Positions 47,905-58,487 of a stretch of 64,000 nucleotides of DNA are shown piece by piece (positions within the stretch are counted from its first letter, which is position 1; each line of letters begins with the position of its first letter). This stretch comes from Glandiceps talaboti (lineage: Eukaryota; Hemichordata; Enteropneusta; Spengelidae), in contig NC_135559.1 in the NCBI RefSeq assembly GCF_964340395.1, positions 20,232,650 through 20,296,649 of the forward strand. Reading direction: 5' to 3'. Under the pieces are notes generated by a model that had not been told where the DNA came from, did not search any database, and was given only the letters and a program-made list of their open reading frames with translations. A program made the position numbers and the translations under genes.

Positions 47905-50900
47905 CAGACTTTTCATTCCTAAATAATAACCTACCCTTACCGAAGAAGGTAAAAATATTTTTAACAAGTTTCATTACAATGTATGCAACTTTGTTCAGAA
48001 ATCGTGTCCACAGACAGTCGACAGGTCGACCGGCGGACTGACAGAGCCAGATGAACAGACAAACAAACAAACAAACAAACAAACAAACAAACAAACAAAC
48101 ACAAACAAACTCATTCATTTGAATAAATGAAATAAGCTTTGGACATATTTTTTCAAGGAAAAAGTTGTGTGTATTAATTTGACTTACTAGCAGTTACACT
48201 GAACATTATGATGTGAATATACAAAATATGATAAAATAATCAAGACTATACCATGATGACATAATTTTAATCACAAATCCAAACAAGATTATTATCGTAA
48301 AAGCGGACACATTCTTTGAATGTCACCTACCCTTATTCCGGCATAATAGTAATCACTGTATTTCATTGGACTTGTCACATTACCGCTCTCAAATCTGGAA
48401 GTTACAGCACATCGTAACTAATGAAAAAATCAAACAGGAAAAGTGAATGTGACGTTCTCATATGCTATGCAGGTGGGGCGGGTTGAACATGTCCATGTAT
48501 GTATGTATGTATGTATGTATGTATGTATGTATGTATGTATGTATGTATGTATGTATGTATGTATTATGTATGTATGTATTATGTGTGTATGTATGTATGT
48601 ATGTATGTATGTATGTATGTATGTATGTATGTATGTATGTATGTATGTATGTATGTATGTATGTATGTATGTATTATGTGTGTGTGTATGTATGTATGTA
48701 TGTATGTATGTATGTATGTATGTATGTATGTATGTATGTATGTAGGTAGGTAGGTAGGTACAGTAGGTAGGTAAGTATGCATGTATGTATGTAGGTAGGT
48801 AGGTAGGTAGGTAGGTAGGTAGGCATGTATGTATGTATGTATGTATGTATGTATGTATGTATGTATGTATGTATGTATGTATGTATGTATGTATGTATGC
48901 ACGTACGTATGTACGTATGCGCGTATGCGCGTATGCACGTATGTACGTATGTACGTATGTACGTATGTCTGTATGTATGTATGTATGTATGTATGTATGT
49001 ATGTATGTATGTATGTATGTATGTATGTATGTATGTATGTGTATGTATGTATGTATGTATGTATGTATGTATGTATGTATGTACGTATGTCTGTCTGTAT
49101 GTATGTATGTATGTATGTATGTATGTATGTATGTATGTACGTATGTCTGTATGTATGTATGTATGTATGTATGTATGTATGTATGTATGTATGTATGTAT
49201 GTATGTATGTATGTATGTATGTATGTATGTATGTGTATGTATGTATGTATGTATGTATGTATGTAGGTAGGTAGATAGGTAGGTAGGTAGGTAGGTAGGT
49301 AGGTAGGTAGATGGTTTAACATGAAATGCATATCAGAAATAAATGTTTAAACTATTGTCCTTTCTTTGTTCAAGAAAATTCAAACCAATTCAAAATAAAA
49401 AAAAGTCAGGAGTCACCATAAGAATTTTTTAAATGGAGGTGAAATTGATCAAAAATTAAAGTATTTCAGAATCAAATATGACTGTCAAATTTAAAAACTG
49501 TTAACGCAGTGGGAAAATAAAAGATTGTTGATTTCATTGAAAACAAGACTTGGATCTCCAAAATTACTTTATTATTGCAAAAGGACCTGAAGCAAGCTGC
49601 CATACGGCAAGGTTTGAGGAGATGTTAAGAACTTTGACATAAATTCACCCCAAGGTGCATTCTGCCTTAAACACTCACAGTTTGACCAAGATGATACATT
49701 CCCTCTTCGTAAGTGCATGGATTTAGTGACGGGAATTGAAATTCCGACAAAGTTGATCTGAACTCTCCATCCACGTTATCAGTCTTGGTTAGTGAATCAG
49801 TCAAGACAAGAATGCCATCAACATACCAGTCAATTTCATATAACTCTGTTCGATGCTCATCAAGTTCGCTCTCAAACGAACAATGGAAGGCGGGAAAATT
49901 AAGATTTCTTTCTTTATTGAGGAGTATTTCATTAATTATAATCGGACCTTTTAGGATTTTTGGATATATAGCTGTAGGTAAAATATATAGAAAATAAGGT
50001 AAACATAGCATGATCCAAAGAGCGAATTTGAACCCAAGTAGAGAGCCATCACCCGACTACATGCGGCAGGGGTTATTGCCATGATAATTCCCTTTCACTT
50101 GAACAGAGTATATCTTCCGACTTCGACAAAAAAGCCGAAAAAACAGAATGATTTTCCTAAATCGTTGTAACAACTTAGCCTGTTAGCTTATTATGGCGGA
50201 TTGCTTGTTAATAAAGGCAAGACTTTTGATACATGCATTTGAAATATTTCGATGTCCTTAGTTGTTAACTTTTAGATGCCGTTCTAGTTTTGGTAACTTT
50301 TCCGAACCCCGCGATGGGATTTAATTGTAGTTACATATGCATGTATTAGCATGTCAATGTTTAGGCTGAGCTGGCCTTTTCAAACTAGCCCTTTTTAAAA
50401 CGGGGTCGACTATTGTCGTGCTTTTTGCGGTGAAAACTCTACCTTGCGACACTATTTCTTTGTATATGTATATGTATATGTAGATGTTTTGGACGGCAGT
50501 CCAGTATTAATACAACTGTGATATATGTATATGTTATTTGCCAAATACCGTTCCATATCTTGCTGCTCGAGGTAATTTTTCTGGTATAACGGAGAGCCGG
50601 AGGCGAGCCGTTATACCAGAAAAATTACCTCGAGCAGCAAGATGTGGAACAGTATTTGGCAAATAACATACTTATACGTCACCTGCGACTATGAATTCAT
50701 TTTTGAATGTCTAAAAATGTTGTTTCATTTAAAAATAAAATCACTTCCGCGTTATACTGTTGAGCGTAGTATCATGCACCTCTCTGATAACTGCAATGCG
50801 GTTGTTTACATGTCAGCCTTAACTTTATCATCCAATCAGAGTGCGCGTTTGCTCAGCAGTATGACGTAATGTTTACTATTTGCATATCACTCAGCGATAT

Positions 50901-53900
50901 ATTCAAACTTATAACCATCAGCTGAAAAATGAGTGTGTCTTTGTTTTGCGTATTGTATTCAATTAAATGTACATAAATGTTCGTGATATACTTTGTTGTT
51001 CTGTGGTGGTAATTTTCATATCCTTCATAAATTTAGGAATTCATGTTTACGATCGCGTGACGACCGTGCGTTCGCCGTCACTGGACTTTCACGGTTGTGT
51101 GTGGAATTTTTGACTATTTCCCTGTGACATGAAAAGTACAGTTCAAAGACTTGTTACAATGTATACAACGGTGATATTTTGTTCGATTGACCACAAATTT
51201 GGCATTGGAAATGCTGGTTATAGCTCGATCTCTAGTTGTCTGCTAGATTTGTTTACAAGGGGACGTGCAGTGATCACGTGATACAACAAGCAAAAATACG
51301 ACTGTTGGTGAAAAATACGCCTGTGTATCTGCAGGGCTCTCGACTAATCAGAATGCGAGATTGGTGACAGGTGACGTATAAACACGGTTACGTTGAGCTC
51401 TCATCCAGTCAGAACGACGCATGAACGTAATACACCAATATGACAATTTATAACAGCTGATTTTTATCAATAATTAAATAATGAATTGCAACCTGTCACT
51501 TAGTCAGTATTCAGACGCTGATCATATTTTGTCATATTCCAAAAAAAAAACCTTCTGAAATATTTATTTATTTCTTACTAATTATGTACACATATATATC
51601 CCATAACATGCGATATAATAATCAGCATGTACAGTGCACATTCTCTGTTCTATACACATGATACAGAAGGCCCGCTCATCACTGAGGATTCGAACACATA
51701 TAAATACTAGTATAATCAAACGTCTAGCGTCTGTACTAACCGGGAAGCGCCCCTAGTGGTTAACTAGACATCTGTTCAATTTATAAATTAGCATAATATT
51801 TACATGATCATGGTGGACAACCTAACAACATGGACGCGCAATAATGCATGTGAAGTGAATGTTGACTATCCATGGATAGTCCTGAGCTTATTCCTGAACT
51901 GAACTGAACTGAACTGAACATTCTTTACCGAGGCTATAAACCGTGTATTTATTAATGAGATACATCCATGCTATAATGGGCGTTGTGTCATCAATGAAAA
52001 TGCTACCTGTCACTATCATAGTACATATACTTACAAGTACATCCTGGTGTAAATCCCGTTGGTGAATTTTCCCCAGTAGGACATCTTTCTTCGCTTCCTA
52101 ACACAAGGAAAGTAATTTAAAGTGAATGAAAATTGACCAAAACTGAAAAAAGAACCGCATAATTGTACATACAAAAAGCTGTATAGCATGGGGGGGGGGG
52201 GGTATGAAATAGTGGGGTTCAGTGGGGAGGGCTGCGAATTTATTTTGGACCAAAATATTTTCTCCTTAGGCCCCCTGCCGTAAATTCAGCTCATTCCCTT
52301 TAATAGTGTGTACAATATTGCATGTGAGTAATCATATCTAACAAAATAGATTTTTCCCAAATACTCATGACACATGTTCAAATATATCCACAAATTACCA
52401 TGATGAACAGATTGTATCCAATGTCTTGCATAACAGCGACCTGCGACTTGTATAATTCGTTCGATTTGCATAAGACGTTAGACAAGACAAGTCGTAGGTC
52501 GCAGTTTACAAGTCGTAGGTCGCAGAGCTGCAAGTCGCAAGTCGCAGTTATGGAAGTCGCAGGTCGCAGGTCGCGGTTATGCAAGTCGCAGATCGCAGGT
52601 AGCTGTCCTCACCGGTCTTCCATAAAAACATGATAAGATTTAAGTGAGACTGTTTTAAATTTAGGGAAATTACAAAAAGACGAAGGAACGGTATCCCGGT
52701 ACTAGGTTGCTGTATCGGCAGACGAAATAGACAATTTTATCACAAAGGAAATAAACATGATGAAGTCAACCACCAACGCACGAGTCTTAAAGTGTAGATA
52801 CTGAACTCAGTTAAATGTATCTGTTAGGTTGTGTGTATACTGATATCTAGTATACTACTGGTTTCGTGTCTTGGTCCTTTGAATATTTCTAGGTCAAGAT
52901 ATGTGATCTTTGGTGAGAGCTTTGAAACGAAAAATAAAAGTTAGATATAAATTGTGAACGTCTTTGACGAAATTGTCAGGTTCCTGTTGTATTCCAATAA
53001 AAAACATGAAAATGTCGTCTCTGAAACACGTCCAGAAATAAATAATTTAGCCGAGTTTTTCTAGGATCCTTTGTGCCAATTCATGGAAGGTGATATCTGC
53101 TATTTCGGGTGAGCAAGATGAGTCTATGCTGCATTCAGATACTTGTTTAAAGTATTCACCATTACATTCAATGGTGTTACGTTTCGATATGATGGTTTGT
53201 AGGGCTTTCATATAATTGTTTGTTTGATATTGGTGAATTTACACACAATTTACTGGTAAATGGTGAGCTTAGGGAGCGATCAGTTTTTACGGCCGGGGTA
53301 GGGCCGGTGACTTTTTGTTCATGTCGTACTTAAAAAAACAGTGACCCCCTGCAATTCAACCACAAAACAATCCACCCCCCCCCCCCTTTGACAAATAAAA
53401 AAACACAATGACCCCCCCCCCCCATCTGTTGACAAGAAACATTCTTTTTGTTCTTGCAAAAGACACTCTATTCTCAAAGCATAATACTGCACACTGCATA
53501 GTTAATTTTACATGTTACATTTTCAGTAATTTTAAGTGTATCTGGTAAATTGCTAACCAAAATCCATTGTTCCACATGTATAAAGCTCTTAAAATCCTAA
53601 AACCCTATGAGAAGTATGATTGTCTGTTCACGGACATACAAAATATTCATGTTTTAGTAACCAAAACTTCTAGGATATCTCTTAGATTGAGTGAACTATT
53701 AATATTGATTAATTCAGCTAATTATCTAGTACAATATTATAAATTAAGATAATATACTTGTAAAGGCATGTCAATAACTGTCACACATAATGATGTACTT
53801 GCATCATATAATGAATTGTTTACATCATATAAAGATATGTTCACATCATATAGTCAATGTATTGTTTTCTTTAGACTTAACACAACTGCTGCTTTCCATA

Positions 53901-56251
53901 CATGTACACGTTTGCACTCCTCAAGGCACTTGTTTGTCCTGTTCATAATTGGCACTGACTCAAAACTCCAGCCCCCCCCCATTCATTGACCACACTGCTT
54001 ATTAATTTTAACAAAATATTTTTGAAAGGTTTTGAATAATGAAATGTGATAAATGTCATTGGTTTCAAAATAGAAATTAAAAAATGTCATAAAAATGTTT
54101 TCTGTACTACAGCAGTTTCTAAACTAGATTACTAATTCAATTCACTTACTATTGGCAATGTTATCCAGTATATTGTTGGCAACATGATAGCCTTGAAAAT
54201 AAATACATTCTAATACTAAGGAAATGAAATATTATGATCTGCTGACAAAATTTTACTCGCAGTATACAGTCACTCGATGTGGATACTAGATATTCCAGGG
54301 GAGATGTAAAATCTAATTTTCCTCATAACTTTGCACCGTGTCAGTACTATAGAAGTCCTGGCTACTAGATCATCATCAAACAAATCTGTGTTTATAACTT
54401 TGTTTATCAGTCATTCACATAACATATATTCTCCGAGAATCCGATTAATATCGTGTTCACCTTGGAATATATTTCTTTCTTGGTAGTTTATGGTGTAAAA
54501 CAATAGCAAGAGAAAAGGGGGTTTCACATGTAGCCTGGTAACATGTATTAAACTTGGTGATGGTCACTGGTATCAGAGAAGAAGTGAAACACAAACACTG
54601 AAAAGTAATTTTTGATAAGACATGTAGTTCGTACTATAGCTATGCCAAGTAACAGTTCAATAGTTTGTACATGTATGATAAATCAACACATTAGGGGTGA
54701 CATCAGCAGGTAAAAAAAACTAATTCTTTTAGTAAGGCCTCAGAACCCCTTCCCCATCCCCTTCTAACTGAATTGGTAAAATTGTTGCACACAGAACAAT
54801 CAATTTTAAATCAATATGTAGTATTATGTAGTGCTATGAATACAAAGCCAGTATGTAGTGAGGAAATATAGCTCTTTTATTGGCACAATAAATGTACTTG
54901 AGTGCCATGCATAACAATTTTTTTTCCCATTTTTCAAACTGACATTTTTAGAATTGTTTGTATTGGGGTACAAAACAGATTTCATTATAAAAGACATCCT
55001 CTCACCCCACCCCACACTAAAAGAATTTAGTTTTTACCCTACATTGAACTATTGATCTCAACCATAAATCAATTTGGGGCTTCTAATGGAGATGATTGTA
55101 GTTATCATACATTAGATGCACAAAAATATATAGGAACTAGACTAACTATATACATGGACATTGAATATCCAATATCTAGACACAGGCTGGGTCAGGCACT
55201 TTCAGTCACACTGTTTGCCACATATTATTTATTATTATTTCTTATGTGTTACATGTACAGCTACACATGCAAGATTTTCTACCACAAGATGACACAATGC
55301 AACTCATGGCATGCAATAGCGAGAAGTCATTTCTAACAAATAACTGTTGCTTAAAGGTGGCCATGGTGCAGTGTTGTGACGCCATACCATATGTATTGGA
55401 TGTATCAAGAGACAGAGTTTTTGTTATATTTGAATGTATATTTATAGCTATTTGTTTATGGTTTATTTTATGCACATACATTTTTTTGTTTAATAGCTCG
55501 CACAGTGCCCGCAAGCGGCAACATAGCGGCTCAATGACTAGTACGCATGCGTGTCCTATATACAATGCGATGGTTTTTTGGTGGTTTTACCCAAGGATGC
55601 ATTGCGGTACAATGACTACGCATGCGCATTCTATGTATGAAGTGCAATCTCCACGCCGAGAGTGCTATCTATGATATCATCGCGAGGCAGCCACTCACAA
55701 ATGAATCTACCCAACTGTGCGAGCTTATGGGGCTTTGGACTAGTTATGATATTAAATGTATGGACATTAAAGTACAGGAGCATGGCTCATGATTTTGTTT
55801 AGTTGAAAACAAGGTGACCCCCCCCTTTATTCACTTCGTAAAAATGATGACCCCCTTCTTTGATTTGCCGCCCCCCCCGGTCGTAAAAACTGTTCACTCC
55901 CTTAGAGGGATATAGACCCCCCCCCCGCCCCAATAATGCGTGGTCACCCTAAATTTTCAAATATATTTCCGTGATCAAAATATAAAGAAATAGTTGGTCT
56001 AAGTTCATGTTATCTCCAGGGCTTTCTCACTCGTACGACGTCATCTCGGACTCGTCATTCCCATGATGTCTCGCCCATCGACTCGGAGGGATACGATGAA
56101 ATGAGGGGAATCATTCGTCCTCGATGACGTCGTACTCGTTCGAAATACGGAGAGTTTATATATAAACATACACACACACACACGTACCGTGACGTACGTA
56201 CATACATACATACATACATACATACATACATACATACATACATACATACAT

Positions 56252-56306
<55 letters not shown>

Positions 56307-56338
56307 TACATACATACATACATACATACATACATACA

Positions 56339-56370
<32 letters not shown>

Positions 56371-57728
56371 CACACACACATACATACATACATACATACA
56401 TACATACATACATACATACATACATACATACATGTATGTATGCACCCACACATACACACATACATACATACATACATACATACACAAAATTGGTGGCCCT
56501 AAATTGGTTTAAGGATTATCTGACAATGAGAAAGCAGAGTGTCTATCTAAATGGAACACTAAGTGAGCCATTCCCAGTTGAATATGGTGTACCTCAAGGG
56601 TCCATACTTGACCCCTTACTTTTTATTGTTTTTTATAGACAGTTTGCCAAATGTTGTTTCTAAATGTAAAATAGTTTGATATGCTGATGTTACAGCACTT
56701 TTTTTTATGCAAGTAAGGATGTCAGTGAAATTCAGCGGACACTAAACTTTGACCTAGGTAGGGTCCATACATGGCTGTCTGATAATAAACTTACCCTAAA
56801 TGTAAGCAAAACTAAAAGTATGCTACTAGGCACGTCCAAACGTCTGAATTAAAGTTCATCTAAAGTCTTTACGGTACAGATAGCAGGTCAAATGTGGAGC
56901 ATGTCCAGGCTTTAAATACCTTGGTGTCTGGATTGACTCCCACTTAAATTGGGAAACGCACATAACTAAGATCTGTAGCAAAATATCACAAAGGCAGGGT
57001 GTGCTTAGGAGGGTAAGACCATATCTTACATTTGATACTACAAAGATACTTTATAATGCGATGGTACTGCCACTGTTTGACTACACTGCAGTAGTGTGAT
57101 CAAACAGTGGTACGACTTTGCTGACCAGACTTCAGAGGCTCCAAAATAGAGCAGCCAGGATAATCCTTCAGTGTGGGCCTAGGACCCACTCTTTCACTAT
57201 GTTAGAGAGTTTAAATTGGTTGTTGTGTAATGAGCGTTTTGCTTAAAGTTTTCAGACGGCGTGCGTTTATTTTTAAGTTCTTCATAAATTAACACCTCTG
57301 TATCTTACTAAATATGTCAAGAGGTTGGATGAAGTACATAACTATTCCACTAGACAAAGATCCAATCTCAATACGCATGTGTCGAGAATTAGCAGTAATT
57401 CCGGCAAGAGAACCTCTAAATACTCTGGAGCTGTTTTATGGAACAGTCTACCAACATATATAAAGCAGTGCAAAACAATTCATACTTTTAGAAATACATA
57501 CATAAATCATATTATGTCAGAGAGGATGACTTCCAGTATGGTGTAACTGGATGGTGGTGCAAATTTATCTATTGATATTGTTGCTTTTTCATCTTGTCTT
57601 GTTAAACGTTGCTTTCGAATAGTTTGTAATCTCTTTTTGTGTGGTATTTCATGTTTTTTGGTGTGTGGTAATAGGGCCCAGGTGGAGATCAGCTTCTGTT
57701 GTTTCCTGGCTACCCTGTTCTTATATTT

Positions 57729-57809
<81 letters not shown>

Positions 57810-57813
57810 AACA

Positions 57814-57866
<53 letters not shown>

Positions 57867-57867
57867 A

Positions 57868-57932
<65 letters not shown>

Positions 57933-58022
57933 TACAACTACTACTACTACTACTACTACTAATACTACTACTACTACAACACATACACACATACACATAC
58001 ATACACACATACATACATACAT

Positions 58023-58082
<60 letters not shown>

Positions 58083-58487
58083 TTTCTGTCTTGTGCGTAC
58101 ACATACCTGCACAGTAAGCCATTGCACAATTGTCTACACTTATGAGTTTGTAAACATAGAATCCATCACATTTCTTGACATCAATGGTCCAGCTGAGACC
58201 ACTAAAGTCTTCGCGAACTGTCCGTTCTTCTATGACATCAGATTCTGGATGGTTTCCAATCATATATATGGGTACATGCGTACCACAGGTGTATTCATCC
58301 GGGATATTTTCATCCGTAGCCAATCGTCCACCGGCAGCGCTGACAAACCGATACCATTGGTAGAGCAGATTATCATCACAAAGCAGATACGAATAACCCA
58401 ATGAACGGTCAGTCTTATGGGCAGTACTCCGGATTACCTCGTCTATTTCGACATAATTGAAGCAAGGATCTGGTTCTTGTCCTGCAA
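31446..58487 (-). CDS. VWDE: VWDE-like transmembrane protein (D8C, VWD, EGF), 14 exons recognised
   Basis: Ortholog-like to von Willebrand factor D and EGF domain-containing protein. In coding order the protein has a D8C (uromodulin-type) domain, a Cys-containing linker, two beta-rich modules, the VWD domain ([12 protein letters not shown] to GLCGLFND), an acidic linker with RKRR, a Cys-rich module with one EGF ([19 protein letters not shown]), two Cys-rich stalk modules, one transmembrane helix and a 40-residue cytoplasmic tail ending at TGA 31446-31448. Thirteen of the 14 exons join in phase, giving about 1050 residues. One VWD exon between 45730 and 40380 is not found, and the signal-peptide exon upstream of 58487 is not found. 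It is likely a cell-surface or shed extracellular protein. Vertebrate VWDE has been linked to appendage regeneration, but the role here is unknown. Confidence 0.85.
32035..32191 (-). CDS. VWDE: VWDE-like exon: transmembrane helix
   Basis: Encodes [17 protein letters not shown], then the membrane helix [20 protein letters not shown] and VMYCFW. Reading on gives an immediate TAA, but the sequence ACA|gtaagt is a good donor, and splicing to 31560 gives an in-frame tail, so I prefer splicing. Confidence 0.8.
32948..33062 (-). CDS. VWDE: VWDE-like exon: membrane-proximal Cys module
   Basis: Phase 0 to 1. [19 protein letters not shown] is followed by ISCLP and SINSW. The C-x5-C-Y...NP...C..C-x-P pattern is typical of the VWDE module that precedes its later repeats. 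Confidence 0.82.
33167..33432. repeat. (CCTA)n/(CATA)n/(CGTA)n compound microsatellite
   Basis: Tetranucleotide blocks CCTA, CGTA and CATA alternate within a VWDE-like intron, 100 bp from an exon. Confidence 0.95.
33880..34660. repeat. About 245-bp tandem repeat with poly-G headers
   Basis: Copies start at about 33883, 34122 and 34370, each with CTAGGGGGTCTCCCC, CACTTTCAGACAATA, TTACAAGACAGCTCT and GACTGGGACATGTCTAC. The third copy is diverged. A separate relative lies at 59140-59300. Confidence 0.75.
34760..35026 (-). CDS. VWDE: VWDE-like exon: Cys-rich stalk
   Basis: An 89-codon phase 0-0 exon. [22 protein letters not shown] and [15 protein letters not shown] match the ISxSNDG...D..C..C motif of the VWDE post-EGF region. 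Confidence 0.82.
35669..36046 (-). CDS. VWDE: VWDE-like exon: EGF repeat module
   Basis: A 126-codon phase 0-0 exon. [19 protein letters not shown] and [10 protein letters not shown] form one EGF-like domain with six Cys. A Cys-containing module follows. Acceptor actcatcag, donor gtatgt. Confidence 0.85.
36238..36310. repeat. (GTCT)n microsatellite
   Basis: Tetranucleotide run with single substitutions, in a VWDE-like intron. Confidence 0.95.
37258..37711 (-). CDS. VWDE: VWDE-like exon: acidic linker with furin-type site
   Basis: Phase 2 in, phase 0 out. It starts [11 protein letters not shown], the counterpart of the GTSLF motif after VWD in VWDE. It contains [10 protein letters not shown], then [10 protein letters not shown], a canonical RxRR proprotein-convertase site, followed by a long Asp/Glu/Tyr/Asn stretch and two Cys. 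Cleavage would separate the D8C/VWD part from the EGF/membrane part unless it is disulfide-held. Confidence 0.8.
38674..38909 (-). CDS. VWDE: VWDE-like exon: VWD domain end
   Basis: Acceptor ttatag, donor gtaatt, phase 0 to 2. [20 protein letters not shown] and NDSPLDDF carry the VWD closing motif GLCGxFN, then a Cys pair, then PIEFPNSYR. Confidence 0.85.
39277..39395. repeat. (CCTA)n/(CATA)n microsatellite
   Basis: The same motif pair as at 33167. Confidence 0.95.
40171..40380 (-). CDS. VWDE: VWDE-like exon: VWD domain middle
   Basis: A 70-codon phase 0-0 exon, acceptor cctctag, donor gtaggt. [20 protein letters not shown] and [15 protein letters not shown] match the central VWD strand with its CxCA..V.E.N.V pattern. 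The preceding exon ends in phase 2, so an exon of 3n+1 nt must lie between. Confidence 0.82.
40706..40952 (+). mobile_element. MITE family M1, copy 1
   Basis: Inverted core with TATGTTATTTGCCAAA at 40829-40844 and TTTGGCAAATAACATA at 40926-40941, GCTGCTCGAG near the centre, and a flank AGAGGTGCGTGATACTACAC also present, reversed, in copy 2. Confidence 0.65.
42721..42955. mobile_element. MITE-like inverted repeat, 235 bp
   Basis: The ends ATTCTAATTT and AAATTAGAAT are complementary. Internal GCGTGGCTGCGAA and TTCGCAGTCACGC also pair. It lies 88 bp from the SAM foldback element. Confidence 0.6.
43043..45426. mobile_element. Foldback DNA element, 2.4 kb, with long inverted arms carrying a SAM-like frame
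   Basis: The left arm (43043-43914) and right arm (44724-45426) are inverted copies, starting TATGGAAAGCCACA and its complement. Probable GGTAGG target duplications lie on both sides. The outer part of each arm is a tandem array of a TATTATGTGCA / TATTGTATGTGCAAACACTATGT unit, with fewer copies in the right arm. The inner part of each arm encodes [20 protein letters not shown] followed by [13 protein letters not shown], a SAM-domain-like sequence. The spacer (43915-44723) is non-coding. No transposase is seen. It lies inside the VWD-domain intron of the VWDE-like gene. Confidence 0.8.
44684..44887 (-). pseudogene. SAM-domain-like fragment in right arm of foldback element
   Basis: [16 protein letters not shown], then [20 protein letters not shown]. 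The Leu pattern and the terminal (S/G)V-x-x-LG motif match sterile alpha motif helices 2-5. It stops soon after. The left-arm copy (43750-43929, plus strand) diverges after LISF and so lacks the last helix. There is no ATG at the apparent start. It is probably a captured or decayed domain; the SAM assignment is by eye. Confidence 0.5.
45730..45803 (-). CDS. VWDE: VWDE-like exon: start of VWD domain
   Basis: A 74-nt exon, acceptor cttacag, donor gtaaga, phase 0 to 2. [13 protein letters not shown] is the signature start of a von Willebrand D domain, whose GDPH loop binds Ca2+. Confidence 0.85.
46746..47081 (-). CDS. VWDE: VWDE-like exon: beta module 2
   Basis: A 112-codon phase 0-0 exon, acceptor attgcag, donor gtaagt. 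It contains the [12 protein letters not shown] segment, [11 protein letters not shown] and [12 protein letters not shown], corresponding to the part of VWDE just before VWD. Confidence 0.82.
47857..48106. repeat. (CAGA)n and (CAAA)n microsatellites
   Basis: (CAGA)n at 47857-47904 and (CAAA)n at 48057-48106, in a VWDE-like intron. Confidence 0.95.
48331..48417 (-). CDS. VWDE: VWDE-like exon: module 1 end
   Basis: An 87-nt phase 0-0 exon, [13 protein letters not shown] to YYYAGIR. A nearer AG (after cttccag) would put TGA in frame, so the acceptor at 48418-48419 is preferred. It ends 80 bp from a very long (GTAT)n array. Confidence 0.72.
48494..49308. repeat. Very long (GTAT)n array with GTAG and GTAC blocks
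   Basis: About 800 bp of tetranucleotide with embedded (GTAG)n at 48742-48820 and 49262-49310 and CGTA-rich interruptions at 48898-48965. It is open in several frames only because the period is 4. Confidence 0.97.
49679..49971 (-). CDS. VWDE: VWDE-like exon: beta module 1
   Basis: Acceptor ctacag, donor gtgagt, phase 1 to 0. It encodes [16 protein letters not shown], then FHCSFES and [17 protein letters not shown]. The single Cys followed by an aromatic W-x-V strand resembles an Ig-like beta fold. Confidence 0.78.
50523..50788 (-). mobile_element. MITE family M1, copy 2 (inverted relative to copy 1)
   Basis: Near-perfect arms of about 65 bp around a GGAGAGCCGGAGGCGAGCC-type centre, with TGCTGCTCGAG in both arms. 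The right flank GTAGTATCATGCACCTCTCT matches the left flank of copy 1. Non-coding. Confidence 0.7.
52035..52097 (-). CDS. VWDE: VWDE-like exon: short Cys linker
   Basis: A 63-nt phase 1-1 exon, acceptor gtgttag, donor gtaagt. It encodes [20 protein letters not shown], in the position and with the PGC ending expected after D8C in VWDE proteins. Confidence 0.7.
52435..52606. repeat. GTCGCAG short-period array
   Basis: Irregular repetition of AAGTCGCAGGTCGCAG and CAAGTCGCA with GTTATG spacers. Confidence 0.75.
53268..55908. mobile_element. Candidate DNA element with 30-bp inverted ends, 2.6 kb
   Basis: The left end CTTAGGGAGCGATCAG, then TTTTTACGGCCGGGG, faces the reversed, slightly diverged right end (55875-55908). 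Both ends carry poly-C tracts just inside. No transposase frame is recognised. A solitary related end lies at 58775. The two ends could also be independent insertions of a shorter family. Confidence 0.45.
56031..56136. mobile_element. Foldback element
   Basis: TCGTACGACGTCATCTCG at the left and CTCGATGACGTCGTAC at the right pair across about 70 bp. Confidence 0.55.
56165..56485. repeat. (CATA)n/(GACA)n compound microsatellite
   Basis: CATA blocks surround (GACA)n at 56250-56305, abutting the LINE relic that begins at 56486. Confidence 0.95.
56486..57726 (+). pseudogene. LINE relic (reverse transcriptase 3' half) with 3' UTR
   Basis: [20 protein letters not shown] and the RT motif GVPQGSI are in frame at 56486-56660. 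The catalytic box is degenerate, reading [24 protein letters not shown] follows after a frame change, and multiple frameshifts run to 57546. The last open part (57325-57546) is [10 protein letters not shown]-type C-terminus. A non-coding 3' UTR runs to the (CTA)n tract at 57727. Confidence 0.8.
57727..58076. repeat. (CTA)n followed by (CATA)n and (CA)n
   Basis: Trinucleotide CTA with CAA/AAT interruptions to about 57980, then CATA, then (CA)n to 58074. It lies between the LINE relic 3' end and the donor of the VWDE-like D8C exon. Confidence 0.95.
58107..58487 (-). CDS. VWDE: VWDE-like exon: D8C domain
   Basis: Starts phase 1 after tttcacacag and ends at GCAG|gtatgt. It encodes [16 protein letters not shown], a CD...QWYRF segment, [17 protein letters not shown] and AYCAG, the full Cys pattern of the uromodulin D8C domain. 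Thirty bases past its donor a TG/CA microsatellite begins. Confidence 0.88.

Noticed and set aside
48443-49331. Long Met-Tyr-Val-Cys or Ile-His-Thr-Tyr frames (also 33144-33566, 56041-56512, 57637-58404)
   Set aside because: Products of tetranucleotide or trinucleotide microsatellites open in several frames on both strands.
49990-50080. tRNA-like B box (GGTTCAAATTC) on the minus strand
   Set aside because: No matching A box, acceptor stem or cloverleaf could be drawn; at most a tRNA-derived SINE trace.
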